64,000 bases of DNA from Prochlorococcus marinus XMU1404 (GCF_017696175.1 NZ_JAAORE010000001.1:577626-641625), one strand, 5' to 3'. Counted from the stretch's first letter, positions 49,717 through 57,827 are shown. Notes: generated from the sequence alone by a model not told the origin. Numbers and translations: made by a program.

Positions 49717-50874
49717 TTGGATAATTTAGATTCGAAGTTAAATAATCAAGTCGCGATTCTTATCTGTGGACACGGAAGTAGAAATAAACTAGCCATTACT
49801 GAATTTCAAGAATTAACTAAACTTATCCAAAAAAGATATCCAAACATTCTAGTTGAATATGGTTTCTTGGAATTTGCCAAACCTTCACTTGTTGATGCTT
49901 TGGAGAAATTAAGAGATCGTTCTATTAAAAAAGTAATTGCAATACCCGCGATGCTTTTTGCTGCTGGCCATGTAAAAAATGATATACCTAGCCTGCTTAT
50001 AAATTATTCAAGTAAAACAGGTATTGAAATAATTTATGGAAGAGAATTAGGTATTAATAACTTAATGATTAGTGCAGCTTGTGAAAGAGTAAAAGATGTA
50101 TTTAAACAAAATAATACTCTCAAACCTGAAGAATCATTATTAGTTGTTGTTGGTAGAGGCTCTTCTGACCCGGATGCGAATTCCAATGTTTCTAAAATTA
50201 CGAGAATGATCGTAGAGGGTATCGGTTTAGGGTGGGGGGAAACAGTTTTTTCTGGAGTAACTTTCCCCCTTGTCGAACCCGGCTTGAAAAATGTAGTGAG
50301 ACTTGGTTATAACAATATAATTATTTTCCCTTACTTCCTTTTCTCAGGGGTGCTTGTTACAAGAATAAAAAGGCAAAGTGATTTAGTTGCGATTAATAAT
50401 CCACATATTTCATTTATACATGCAAAATATCTTTCATCGCAGTCTTATGTGGTTGAAACTTTTGTAGAAAGGATTGAAGAGATTCTTAATAACGAGGGCA
50501 AGAATTTTATGAATTGCTCAACTTGTAAATATAGATCAAATTTATTTGGCTTTGAAAAAGAAGTCGGGTTGACACAAGAAAGTCATCATGATCATGTAGA
50601 GGGTTTGGGTATAAGTTGTGATTTATGCGATCCTGAATGTAATGGTGCTTGTGAAATACAAAATCAAACCCCAAATCATAATAACCAAGGAAAATCAAAT
50701 CTAGGAGAAGGTGATTACCTAGAACATGAACATGTAGAGGCTCATCAATATGAACATAATCATCATCACCATAACCATAGTATTTATCCAAATTCAAAAC
50801 ACCCTTTGGGACCTGTCACGCTTCGCTTGCCTAGTGAAGATCAAATCTTAAGAAAATCCGTTGAAAATAACTGA
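49717..50874 (+). CDS. cbiX: CbiX-like sirohydrochlorin chelatase with metal-binding tail
   Basis: A 385-residue chelatase of the CbiX/SirB type that inserts Co or Fe into sirohydrochlorin. The catalytic parts are LICGHGSRNKLA near residue 15, AMLFAAGHVKNDIPSLL near residue 84 and VVGRGSSDPDANSNVSK near residue 145. The last 120 residues are special: a Cys cluster (CSTCKYR, SCDLCDPECNGAC) and a run of His-rich segments (about 50720-50790), probably binding metal. The frame is open to a TTG at 49636, but that overlaps the opposing gene; TTG at 49717 is preferred. Confidence 0.9.
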   Translation: MDNLDSKLNNQVAILICGHGSRNKLAITEFQELTKLIQKRYPNILVEYGFLEFAKPSLVDALEKLRDRSIKKVIAIPAMLFAAGHVKNDIPSLLINYSSKTGIEIIYGRELGINNLMISAACERVKDVFKQNNTLKPEESLLVVVGRGSSDPDANSNVSKITRMIVEGIGLGWGETVFSGVTFPLVEPGLKNVVRLGYNNIIIFPYFLFSGVLVTRIKRQSDLVAINNPHISFIHAKYLSSQSYVVETFVERIEEILNNEGKNFMNCSTCKYRSNLFGFEKEVGLTQESHHDHVEGLGISCDLCDPECNGACEIQNQTPNHNNQGKSNLGEGDYLEHEHVEAHQYEHNHHHHNHSIYPNSKHPLGPVTLRLPSEDQILRKSVENN

Positions 50875-51225
50875 ATCATCTGTCTCTTTCTCGGCTAAGT
50901 CTTAATAGACTCAATATATATAAGCATTCTTAATATAAAATCTTGAAAGCATTTTGAACTAGATTTTCCACATTTTCTAGGTTGTTTTCCACGTCCAAAT
51001 CCACATCAGATCAGAAATGCCAGCAGTTTTAAAAAAAAACAGGACTTCAACATTATTGTTGACTTTTTGTAAAGATCTAATCAATTTCTTTATTTAAAAA
51101 AGTAATTTTTAAAAAACAAACTTATAACATGAGTCTCATTTGATAACTTTAAAATTTCACTGGCAGAATTTTTTTGATATTTTTGGAAAAAAATATCATT
51201 ATATTCAAGTAATAAAAATAAATTA
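50875..51225. other. 351-bp intergenic region between cbiX and DUF2811
   Basis: A gene-free stretch. It holds a weak hairpin (AGTCTTAATAGACT near 50899-50912) after the cbiX stop that lacks a good T-tract, and the DnaA-box-like cluster. The rest, 51030-51225, is AT-rich and presumably contains the promoter for the DUF2811 gene. No RNA gene was recognised. Confidence 0.6.
50964..51005. promoter_or_regulatory. Cluster of DnaA-box-like sites
   Basis: TTTTCCACA at 50964-50972, TTTTCCACG at 50985-50993 and AAATCCACA at 50997-51005 lie within 42 bp on the same strand. The first is an exact match to the cyanobacterial DnaA box. The 21-bp spacing is two helical turns. Whether DnaA binds here is unknown, and AT-rich DNA makes single chance matches common. 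Confidence 0.35.
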
Positions 51226-51483
51226 ATGGATCAAATCAACCAATCAAATCTTAATGGGACAAAACTCGATGAGTGCTCCTTAAATAAAGTCTCTTTGGAA
51301 ACAGAGCTTTCAGAAACTCTTTATAAAACCATGAAAGATTTCGTATTAAACAATCCAACTTGGGATCAATATAAACTTATAAATTCAGCCTTAGCTACGT
51401 TTCTTGTTCAAAATGGATGTACTGATAATTCTGTCTCAGAAATTTATTTAAATCAATTATTTACTCCCTCTAAGTCTTTTTGA
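51226..51483 (+). CDS. DUF2811 family protein
   Basis: An 85-residue protein matching the cyanobacterial DUF2811 family. The conserved core is KVSLETELSETLYKTMKDF near residue 20, NPTWDQYKLINSALATFLVQNGC and the ending IYLNQLF. The first 20 residues are variable. The function is unknown. Its last 14 bp overlap the 3' end of the opposing GMC oxidoreductase gene. Confidence 0.82.
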   Translation: MDQINQSNLNGTKLDECSLNKVSLETELSETLYKTMKDFVLNNPTWDQYKLINSALATFLVQNGCTDNSVSEIYLNQLFTPSKSF

Positions 51484-53110
51484 TATTTAAACAGGCTCTT
51501 CTGCACAAGGCCATCATTGTAAGTGTGGGGCTCTGCCAAGATGATGTTGGCCAGCATGCTCCATCTAATACAAGTACATTCTTGCATCTCCATAATTTAT
51601 TAAATTTATCAACTACGCTATTTTCTTCACAAATTCCCATAGGTGCTCCTCCTACTTCATGAATGTAATATCCTGGAGGAGGAGGACTGTCTGATAGAGC
51701 GATCAAATCTTTTGTAAACAAACTACCTAATGGGATATTTATTAATTCATCAATATTTTTTATTTCTCCATTCGCAGCATCTATTGATTTTCGGATTGTT
51801 TTTGCCATGTGCTTTGCCATATTTAACTCATTCTCACTCCATTCGAATTCAATGTAAGGGATTGGAATGCCCCATTCATCAGTTCTTTTTGAAAGTGAGA
51901 CTGAGTTTTTCTTTCTAGGAAGGACTTCACCATGCGCAATAAGGAAGCCAATGGATGTGTTTTGGTCTTTTTGCAGAAATTTAGGTATTCCTAATCTATC
52001 AATTGCTCCCCAAATTCCATAACCTCTATGGAAATTTATATTCTCAATTTTTGGAAGATTTGAACCAAATGGAATAAAGAAGCTCCCAGCTCCAGAAAGA
52101 TTTGGAGAATTATCTAATGCTTTTTCTGAGACATTTGTCTTTGGGACTGAAAAAAATCTACAGATAGATATATGATCCATGAGGTACTTACCTAATTTCC
52201 CCGAATCATCTTTAAAACCTGAGGAATTTGTTTTATATTCTGAATTCAGTAATATTCTCAGTGTTGAAATTGTTGATGCGCAAAGAAGAATTAAATCACA
52301 ATTTAATATTTCCTTGCATCCATTTTCTAGGTTAACGATCGTTAATTTTGATGCGAGCTCTGTTATCTTGTTAATTTCAAAAGACTCCACTAAGTGATTA
52401 GAGATAATTTGCACATTCCCAGTGTCTAAAGCTTTTTTAAAAGTGCTTCCTAAACTAGATGAAGTTGGCCATTGTTCATCTTTTACGGATGAATTGCGAT
52501 CAAATCCTCTTGATTGGATAAATGGGTATTTTAATTTTGATTTAACTTTGCTGCCAAAAATATTTTCATTTTCTGTAAGAGGGATTTCACCAATATATTT
52601 TCCGTTTGGAACTTCCTTGATATCATCTTTTCTTCCATAAATTCCACAGAAATTTTCAATAAAATCATAGTGAGGGGAGAGTTCATCGTAAGAAATAGGC
52701 CAGTTTGGCCCAAATCCGTCTTTTTGGGCGGGCTGAAAATCTTCAGGGGAAAGTCTTAATGTAATGCCTCCCCAAGTTAATGATCTCCCTCCATATTGCT
52801 TACCTTGAGTCCAAAGGAAGGGCTTATTTTCTGGGTAGTGATAAGGATGCTTTATTTCATTTGAATATAAATCAGGATTATTTTTCCAATAACCAGGATG
52901 TTGGCATTGATTGGCATGTTTTTTTGTTAAAACTCCTGATAATCTTTTTAATGTACTTTTTGGCTCATAATTACTAGCATCAAGCCTTTTGATTTTTGGT
53001 CCGGCTTCTATGACTAAAACTTTTATCCCCTGTTCTGCTAATGAAAGTGCTGCTATTCCTCCTGTAGCTCCAGAACCAACAACAATTGCATCATAAGGAC
53101 TTATATCCAA
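51470..53110 (-). CDS. GMC-family FAD oxidoreductase
   Basis: A 546-residue flavoprotein. The N-terminal FAD motif is AIVVGSGATGGIAALSLAEQG at residue 9. The region GKQYGGRSLTWGGITLRL near residue 113 is typical of GMC enzymes. The C-terminal active-site part is YYIHEVGGAPMG, then VLDGACWPTSSWQSPTLTMMAL. The family oxidises alcohols or sugars, and the substrate here is unknown. It is convergent with DUF2811, overlapping by 14 bp, and is followed on its 5' side by a 107-bp gap before the pentapeptide gene. Confidence 0.88.
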   Translation of the reverse strand: MDISPYDAIVVGSGATGGIAALSLAEQGIKVLVIEAGPKIKRLDASNYEPKSTLKRLSGVLTKKHANQCQHPGYWKNNPDLYSNEIKHPYHYPENKPFLWTQGKQYGGRSLTWGGITLRLSPEDFQPAQKDGFGPNWPISYDELSPHYDFIENFCGIYGRKDDIKEVPNGKYIGEIPLTENENIFGSKVKSKLKYPFIQSRGFDRNSSVKDEQWPTSSSLGSTFKKALDTGNVQIISNHLVESFEINKITELASKLTIVNLENGCKEILNCDLILLCASTISTLRILLNSEYKTNSSGFKDDSGKLGKYLMDHISICRFFSVPKTNVSEKALDNSPNLSGAGSFFIPFGSNLPKIENINFHRGYGIWGAIDRLGIPKFLQKDQNTSIGFLIAHGEVLPRKKNSVSLSKRTDEWGIPIPYIEFEWSENELNMAKHMAKTIRKSIDAANGEIKNIDELINIPLGSLFTKDLIALSDSPPPPGYYIHEVGGAPMGICEENSVVDKFNKLWRCKNVLVLDGACWPTSSWQSPTLTMMALCRRACLNIKKT

Positions 53111-53217
53111 AATCTAGTTTTTAATTTGTTATTTCAATAAATATAGCATTCAGTAAATAATTAATTTTTAGATTTCAGCTTAAGAAGTTAGAATTTATTG
53201 AAATACTATTCAAAAAA

Positions 53218-53691
53218 ATGAGATTTATATTTTTAACTGTTTTAATAATTGTTTTAACTCTCCCTTCTAGAAGCTTCGCTGCGTTGGATTATGGTAAACA
53301 ATCCTTGGTAGGAGCTGATTTTTCTGGATCTGATTTAAAAGGAGCAACTTTTTATTTGACTGATTTACAAGACGCAAATTTATCAGGTTGTGAGCTCCAA
53401 AATGCGACTCTTTATGGAGCAAAGTTGAAAGATACTAATTTAAGTAACTCCAACTTAAGAGAAGTAACTTTAGACTCAGCTGTTTTAGATGGAACAGATT
53501 TATCAAATACTAACTTGGAGGATTCTTTTGCCTATAGTACACAGTTTGAAGATGTAAAAATACAAGGTGCAGACTTCACAAATGTTTTTTTGCCAAAAGA
53601 TATTGTTAGGGAGTTTTGTGAATTTGCTTCTGGCACTAATCCAATCACAAATAGAGATACTAGAGATACTTTAGAGTGCGATTACATTTAA
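53218..53691 (+). CDS. Exported pentapeptide-repeat protein
   Basis: A 157-residue protein with an N-terminal signal peptide (hydrophobic residues 3-16, cleavage after SFA near residue 21). Repeats of the A(D/N)LXX type follow: GADFSGSDLKGATF, ANLSGCELQNATLYGAKLKDTNLSNSNL and so on to about residue 120, forming a right-handed quadrilateral helix. The end has two cysteines (REFCEF, TLECDYI). It is likely in the thylakoid lumen or periplasm, as for similar cyanobacterial proteins. Its stop lies 2 bp from the stop of the opposing gene. Confidence 0.88.
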   Translation: MRFIFLTVLIIVLTLPSRSFAALDYGKQSLVGADFSGSDLKGATFYLTDLQDANLSGCELQNATLYGAKLKDTNLSNSNLREVTLDSAVLDGTDLSNTNLEDSFAYSTQFEDVKIQGADFTNVFLPKDIVREFCEFASGTNPITNRDTRDTLECDYI

Positions 53692-53693
53692 AT

Positions 53694-54086
53694 TTATGCA
53701 CATAAAAGTTCTTTTCTAATCTTTCTTTGTTTATAAAGTGATCTTCCAATGGGCCAACCTAATGTAGATAAATGTCTCATTAAAGAACCTGAGTATTTGA
53801 AATAAAGATTATCTGAATATTTGATACCAAGTTCTTTTAAAGTGGTTACTAATAAAAATAGATCTTTCTTGTTGCCTTTTTTCATATCCAATAATATTAA
53901 TTCCTCACTTGATAATTTTTTTTCTAGAACCTTATCATTTTTAGCAAAACCAACTTTAAGTGAATTAAATTTATCAGAATAAAGAGTATAAATTATTCCA
54001 TCTTTGTATTTATCTGTAGAAGTATCAACATTAAACCTTGATGAGATTAATTTTTTGTATCCTTTTATGATTCTTCTGTTATTCAT
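53694..54086 (-). CDS. GIY-YIG/T5orf172-like small protein, partner of RHH gene
   Basis: A 130-residue basic protein. Residues about 29-48 (DGIIYTLYSDKFNSLKVGFAK) resemble the start of the T5orf172/MUG113-like GIY-YIG domain, with IIYTLY for GIY and KVGF for YIG. A canonical catalytic arginine is not evident, so the domain is either degenerate or only a loose resemblance. The tail (LGWPIGRSLYKQRKIRKELL) is strongly basic. It begins 2 bp after the stop of the RHH gene, so they form one operon. The function is unknown; a nucleic-acid-related role is likely. Confidence 0.6.
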   Translation of the reverse strand: MNNRRIIKGYKKLISSRFNVDTSTDKYKDGIIYTLYSDKFNSLKVGFAKNDKVLEKKLSSEELILLDMKKGNKKDLFLLVTTLKELGIKYSDNLYFKYSGSLMRHLSTLGWPIGRSLYKQRKIRKELLCA

Positions 54087-54088
54087 AA

Positions 54089-54586
54089 TTATTTGATCTC
54101 ATTCTGAGTTATTTCGTATTTTTCCAATAGATTGTTTACTTCTGCTAGAGCAATCCTCTTTTGACAGGCAGAGTCATATCTATTAACTGCTACTGAAGGT
54201 ATTGAACCTTTGCTTTTCATTTCCCTAATACCAGTTTCTAAACACTGAAAAGCGACGCTGGATAGATCTCTCCCTTCTGCTGCTGCCCAAACTTTTAAAA
54301 GATAAGTGAGATTTGACGGTACTGAGATCTGAACTTTGTTTGAATTTGAAGTATTTAATGAAATATCATCAAGACTAATTTCTTTAGAGGAAATAGTTTC
54401 TTTAACCTTTCTCTTCAAAATTTTTACTTGGCTTATAGCGTCCTCTTTATTCTTGATTTTTTGCTCTATGTCAAATAATTCTTCTTCAGAATTAATTAAA
54501 GCTTCTAACGCCCATTTAGCATCATCTTTCGCAATGGCGGTTCTATCAAGCCATTCATCTCTTATTTTTGACCAATTACTAGGCAT
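54089..54586 (-). CDS. Ribbon-helix-helix DNA-binding protein
   Basis: A 165-residue protein. Residues about 1-70 form a charged coiled-coil-like region (IAKDDAKWALEALINSEEELFDIEQKIKNKED). Residues about 88-130 read KVQISVPSNLTYLLKVWAAAEG then LSSVAFQCLETGIREM, a beta strand plus two helices as in CopG/Arc-type ribbon-helix-helix proteins. The tail is helical. It is probably an autoregulator: a perfect inverted repeat covers its start codon. The downstream partner follows after 2 bp, a layout shared with antitoxin-toxin pairs, though no toxin activity is shown. Confidence 0.75.
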   Translation of the reverse strand: MPSNWSKIRDEWLDRTAIAKDDAKWALEALINSEEELFDIEQKIKNKEDAISQVKILKRKVKETISSKEISLDDISLNTSNSNKVQISVPSNLTYLLKVWAAAEGRDLSSVAFQCLETGIREMKSKGSIPSVAVNRYDSACQKRIALAEVNNLLEKYEITQNEIK

Positions 54587-54597
54587 AAGCTTTATGC
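54583..54597. promoter_or_regulatory. Probable operator palindrome over the RHH start codon
   Basis: GCATAAGCTTTATGC has perfect 6-bp arms around a 3-bp centre. It covers the ATG of the RHH gene (54584-54586) and lies just downstream of the -10 element. A bound repressor would block the promoter, and in RNA the hairpin could hide the start codon. Confidence 0.5.
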
Positions 54598-54606
54598 GTT
54601 AATTCT

Positions 54607-54635
54607 ATAATAGATAAATCTGAATAGATTGTCTA
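54607..54635 (-). promoter_or_regulatory. Promoter of the RHH operon
   Basis: Read on the minus strand, TAGACA (54635-54630) and TATTAT (54612-54607) are spaced by exactly 17 bp. Transcription would start near 54600, giving a leader of about 14 nt with no Shine-Dalgarno. Confidence 0.5.
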
Positions 54636-54848
54636 TAAATTCTAATTAGATTTAATATGGAATATATAAAATTAAATTTCTAAGAACCCCTTATCTTAGG
54701 AATAATTTTTTTTACCAATTAAAACTGTAGAATTTATCCAATATGATTTTTTAGGTATTCCCCCCGTTAATTGCAAGCGATTTATTAGATAATTCAAAAA
54801 ATTTTTATTTTAGTTATTTGTTTATTAAATTAAAAACTCCTGGAGCTT

Positions 54849-55238
54849 CTAATCTCTTTCAATCAGTTCAATTTTATATCCATCAGGATCCTCAACAAAA
54901 GCCAAGATAGTAGTACTGTTTTTCATTGTTTTAGGTCTGGTTGTTATTTTACAACCATTATTTTCTAATTCTTGGCAAATAAGATGAATATCTTTTACTC
55001 CGATAGCTATATGACCATATTTATCCCCAAGTTCATAGTCTTCGGACTTTTTGTCCCAGTTATAAGTTAATTCAATTACTGTGTTTTCTTTTTCTGAGCC
55101 ATAGCCAACAAATGCCAAAGTGAATTTCCCATGAGGGTAATCCTTTTTTCTTATTAGATTCATTCCTAATCTATTTACGTAAAAATCAATAGATTTATCT
55201 AAATCTCCAACTCTTATCATTGTATGTAGGATACGCAT
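54849..55238 (-). CDS. gloA: Lactoylglutathione lyase (glyoxalase I)
   Basis: A 129-residue metal-dependent enzyme that isomerises the methylglyoxal-glutathione adduct. The four metal ligands are in place: H5 (RILHTMIRV), E56 (TVIELTYN), H76 (YGHIAIGV) and E124 (GYKIELIE). The DYPHGKFTLAFVGYG segment is typical. Length is normal. It is divergent from the Tic20-like gene and has a 262-bp AT-rich region downstream, containing the RHH operon promoter. Identification is firm. Confidence 0.95.
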   Translation of the reverse strand: MRILHTMIRVGDLDKSIDFYVNRLGMNLIRKKDYPHGKFTLAFVGYGSEKENTVIELTYNWDKKSEDYELGDKYGHIAIGVKDIHLICQELENNGCKITTRPKTMKNSTTILAFVEDPDGYKIELIERD

Positions 55239-55371
55239 TTTGAATTATGAACCTTATTCAATTATCTAATATTTAAAAACCATCTGCCAAAATTGATATT
55301 TACGAGGGTAAATCTTTAATTAAGCTCAGAAAAATTAGGTTAAAATATGAATACTAATTTTCAACAATATA

Positions 55372-55806
55372 TTGAATCAAATAATCCAAAGACTCTCATC
55401 AGTATTTTTGTATACGTTGCCGTTAAAGGCATCAATACCTTTTGGATATTATTTGTTCTATAAATATTCTTTTTTAAAAATACTATTATTGATAACTTTC
55501 CCAATAGCAATAATTGAAAAATCTTTGCCTTTTGGGAGTTTTTTACTGTTTATAATTTTGTTTGCTGGATTAGCAAGAAACCCAAAAGTTCCTTATTTCG
55601 TCAGATATAACGCATGCCAAGCATTACTTATTGATATTGCTTTGATAATAATTTCATATCTCTTGAGAATATTTCCCATAGTTGAATTAAGTTCAGTAAT
55701 TTTTATATTTACACTATGTATTTTTATTTATTCGATTTCTCAATGTATTTATGGAATCGAACCTGAAATACCCTTAATAAGCAAATCTGCAAGGATGCAA
55801 ATTTAA
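55372..55806 (+). CDS. Tic20-family membrane protein
   Basis: A 144-residue membrane protein with about four helices. It resembles the Tic20/Ycf60 family of cyanobacteria and plastids, with ARNPKVPYFVRYNACQALLIDI near residue 67 and an ending ISQCIYGIEPEIPLISKSARMQI. The plastid relative is part of a protein-import channel; the cyanobacterial role is unsettled. TTG at 55372 is used because it leads directly into QRLSSVFLYTLPLKASIPFG. A nearby ATG at 55347 is in another frame. Confidence 0.8.
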   Translation: MNQIIQRLSSVFLYTLPLKASIPFGYYLFYKYSFLKILLLITFPIAIIEKSLPFGSFLLFIILFAGLARNPKVPYFVRYNACQALLIDIALIIISYLLRIFPIVELSSVIFIFTLCIFIYSISQCIYGIEPEIPLISKSARMQI

Positions 55807-55832
55807 AAAGATTTAGAGATTTCTGACTTTCT

Positions 55833-56162
55833 TCAGCACTCATTCAGAATAGATTCCCATCTCTCTTGACTTGCCTTAATTGCTTGCATTGGTGGATTGG
55901 CTCCCTCTATTTCAAAGGCTTTAATTAATGATTTATTAGCTAATAGGCCTAATCTTGCGGCCTCTCTTTGCCTAGAGCATACTTTTTTTCTTGATCCTTC
56001 TTTTAGATTATTTTCGATTTCTTTAAGAATCTGGCTAGCTTCATTAGATTTAGTATAAAAATCATTCATATAAACTTCAAGTGCAGTATCAGCTAAAATT
56101 TCAACTGGACAGATAATTGTGATTAAGCACACTATAAAACTTGTAAATAAAAATAATTTCAT
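55833..56162 (-). CDS. Exported small hypothetical protein
   Basis: A 109-residue protein with an N-terminal signal peptide (hydrophobic residues 3-20, likely cleavage after EILA near residue 24). The mature part is helical and charged, with two cysteines (KVCSRQREA and the final NEC) that could form a disulfide. No family is recognised. It follows the multi-pass membrane protein gene by 7 bp on the same strand and ends convergent with the Tic20-like gene. Confidence 0.72.
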   Translation of the reverse strand: MKLFLFTSFIVCLITIICPVEILADTALEVYMNDFYTKSNEASQILKEIENNLKEGSRKKVCSRQREAARLGLLANKSLIKAFEIEGANPPMQAIKASQERWESILNEC

Positions 56163-56169
56163 GAGGATC

Positions 56170-56754
56170 TTAAGAAAAATTTTTGGCCGATCTTTTTAAT
56201 ACTAAGTAAAAGGTAAGAACGCTAATTGTTCCTGATGGTCCTATTAAAATATGCCAAAATTGATCACCACTCATTGAGAGCCTTGTTCCAAAGAAAGTTG
56301 TAAAAAAAATACCAAATATTGGGTACAAGATAAAAAGCCAATCTTTGAAAATTCTTTGCCAATTTATTATTAGAAAGATACTTATTATTACTTGAAAAAT
56401 AAGAGCAATACTTTTATCAAATAAAAAATATGACATTATTGAACATAGAGAGATGCAAAAGTTAGTTGCTTGAATAAATTTATTTTTTATAACTGATATT
56501 GATAAACATGTAAGGCCTAAAGATAGGAAAGAATAAAATAACCAATTAAAAAAAGATGAATGATCTACATAAATCCAAGATGTTTTGGTATGATCTATCA
56601 TTTCAGAAATCGATGCTAATCCTAAAAAAATAAAACCGAAAGGTATGAATTTATTCGTGCTTAAATGTTTGAATTTATTGGTCGATCTAATTCCTAATAA
56701 TATTGGGATGATTGCTGCTTGAAAATGGGCAAATAATAAAATTGAAAAAAACAA
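56170..56754 (-). CDS. Multi-pass membrane protein, hypothetical
   Basis: A 194-residue protein of about six hydrophobic helices with few charged loops. Histidines lie near the helix ends (LLFAHFQAA, SEMIDHTK, WIYVDHSSFFNWL, QFWHILIGPSG), which is reminiscent of haem- or pigment-related membrane proteins, but no family can be named. It is transcribed leftwards with the exported small protein gene downstream and a small single-helix protein gene upstream. Confidence 0.72.
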   Translation of the reverse strand: MFFSILLFAHFQAAIIPILLGIRSTNKFKHLSTNKFIPFGFIFLGLASISEMIDHTKTSWIYVDHSSFFNWLFYSFLSLGLTCLSISVIKNKFIQATNFCISLCSIMSYFLFDKSIALIFQVIISIFLIINWQRIFKDWLFILYPIFGIFFTTFFGTRLSMSGDQFWHILIGPSGTISVLTFYLVLKRSAKNFS

Positions 56755-56809
56755 AATAAATTCTCAAACTCAATTCATCTAAAATTTAAATCCAAAAACC
56801 AGTTCTTGG

Positions 56810-57010
56810 TTATCTTAGTAGAGAAAGATACCATTGCCCAATTACTATAATTAATATTGTAAGAACAAAAGGGAAAGCAGGATATTTTGTTTGGAAATTA
56901 GCTGGTGGCCAAGGAGACCAAGATATTAATCTACCTTGAGGCTCATTTGAAATGACTTTTTTCTTCGATTTTTTGGATATTAAATTATCTGTGGCAAATC
57001 CTTTACTCAT
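56810..57010 (-). CDS. Small single-helix membrane protein
   Basis: A 66-residue protein with a basic N-terminal half (ISKKSKKKVISNEPQGRLI), then an aromatic-rich turn (SWSPWPPANFQTKYPAFP) and one C-terminal membrane helix (FVLTILIIVIGQWYLSLL). The layout resembles small thylakoid subunits or assembly factors, but no named family fits. Upstream, 85 bp beyond its start, lies the tRNA-Ser 3' copy that marks the left edge of the mobile segment. Confidence 0.7.
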   Translation of the reverse strand: MSKGFATDNLISKKSKKKVISNEPQGRLISWSPWPPANFQTKYPAFPFVLTILIIVIGQWYLSLLR

Positions 57011-57094
57011 AGTCCAAATAACATTAATCCTAACAAGAATGAATCAAAAGGGCGTTTATATTATTCGCTTGAATTTCAGTTGCTTTTTATTAGA

Positions 57095-57151
57095 ACGGAG
57101 GGGGTGGGATTCGAACCCACGGTGCCCTTGCAGACACGCTAGTTTTCAAGA
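57095..57151 (-). repeat. Partial tRNA-Ser copy (left attachment site)
   Basis: 57 bp identical to 57961-58017, the 3' part of the tRNA-Ser gene from the anticodon loop to the acceptor end. The match stops inside the 5' half of the anticodon stem; after one mismatch the next four bases also agree. It lacks the 5' half of a tRNA and cannot be functional. This is the typical duplicate left by tRNA-targeting integrases. Confidence 0.9.
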
Positions 57152-57201
57152 TTAGATCAATCCTAGTTATATCAAGGGATTTAGTCGTTTTAATGAAATA
57201 T

Positions 57202-57223
57202 TTTTGCCACTTTTGTGCCACTT
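57202..57223. repeat. Left integrase-arm-like repeats
   Basis: TTTTGCCACTT (57202-57212) and TTTTGTGCCACTT (57211-57223) overlap in tandem, 50 bp inside the left tRNA copy. Related sequences lie at the right end. Confidence 0.45.
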
Positions 57224-57303
57224 AAATTTTAAATAAGTAATTAAGAAATACGGTTGATTTTTCTATCCAACTTCTAAGCGTTTCATTTATGAACTTAAAA
57301 TTT

Positions 57304-57768
57304 TTAAGGGAGGATATTAACTCTTATATATTCCTTACCATTACGTTCGAACTTATCGCATATAGCAGTTTGCCTAACCATACCTCCAAATGAGTTTGTT
57401 GCTCCAAAATCTATCGTTGCCGCTCCATATTGTTTATATTTTCCAGATGTTTTAACAACCTTTGCACTATAAAATTTGTAAGAACTTGGATCTTTTAATT
57501 GTTCTTTTATTCCATCTTTACACCAGATTTTTGCATAAATATCAGTAAACTCACGAGGTTCTTTTACAGATCCACCTCCGTTATTAATTAACGCTACGCA
57601 ACCACCAATAATTGCAACTAATCCAACAGTAACAAAAGGAGTATATTTCTTTGTTAGTTTGTCTAATTCTTTTTTCGCTTTTTCTTCTACCTCCTTAGCT
57701 AATTTTGCTTTTTCTTCAGGAGAAAGTTTATCGTAAGCTTCTTGTTCTTCAGGAGTAGGTAAAGCCAT
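57304..57768 (-). CDS. Hypothetical cargo protein with one membrane helix
   Basis: A 154-residue protein and the only gene between the tRNA-Ser repeats. Residues 1-42 form a charged helix (LSPEEKAKLAKEVEEKAKKELDKL), residues about 45-62 a membrane helix (FVTVGLVAIIGGCVALI), and the rest an exposed domain. That domain has IWCKDGIKEQLKDPSSYKF, then a segment ATNSFGGMVRQTAIC with two cysteines. The pattern of KDPxSxxF followed by NxFGG is shared by many small phage and bacterial envelope proteins of unknown function. The direct repeats around it mark it as transferred. Confidence 0.7.
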   Translation of the reverse strand: MALPTPEEQEAYDKLSPEEKAKLAKEVEEKAKKELDKLTKKYTPFVTVGLVAIIGGCVALINNGGGSVKEPREFTDIYAKIWCKDGIKEQLKDPSSYKFYSAKVVKTSGKYKQYGAATIDFGATNSFGGMVRQTAICDKFERNGKEYIRVNILP

Positions 57769-57827
57769 TAAAAAAATCTAATTGCCCCTTATTTTAGATC
57801 GACTGTCAACTAAATTCTCCTTTTATG

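Noticed and set aside
50899..50912. Hairpin after cbiX as terminator
   Set aside because: The stem is only four to five pairs and is not followed by a T-run, so it does not meet a reasonable standard.
57095..57151. Second tRNA-Ser gene
   Set aside because: Only the 3' part is present; the 5' half of the anticodon stem, the D arm and the 5' acceptor strand are missing.
56952..57155. 67-residue plus-strand ORF ending in the partial tRNA copy
   Set aside because: It overlaps the small membrane protein gene antisense and reads through tRNA sequence, so it is a chance frame.
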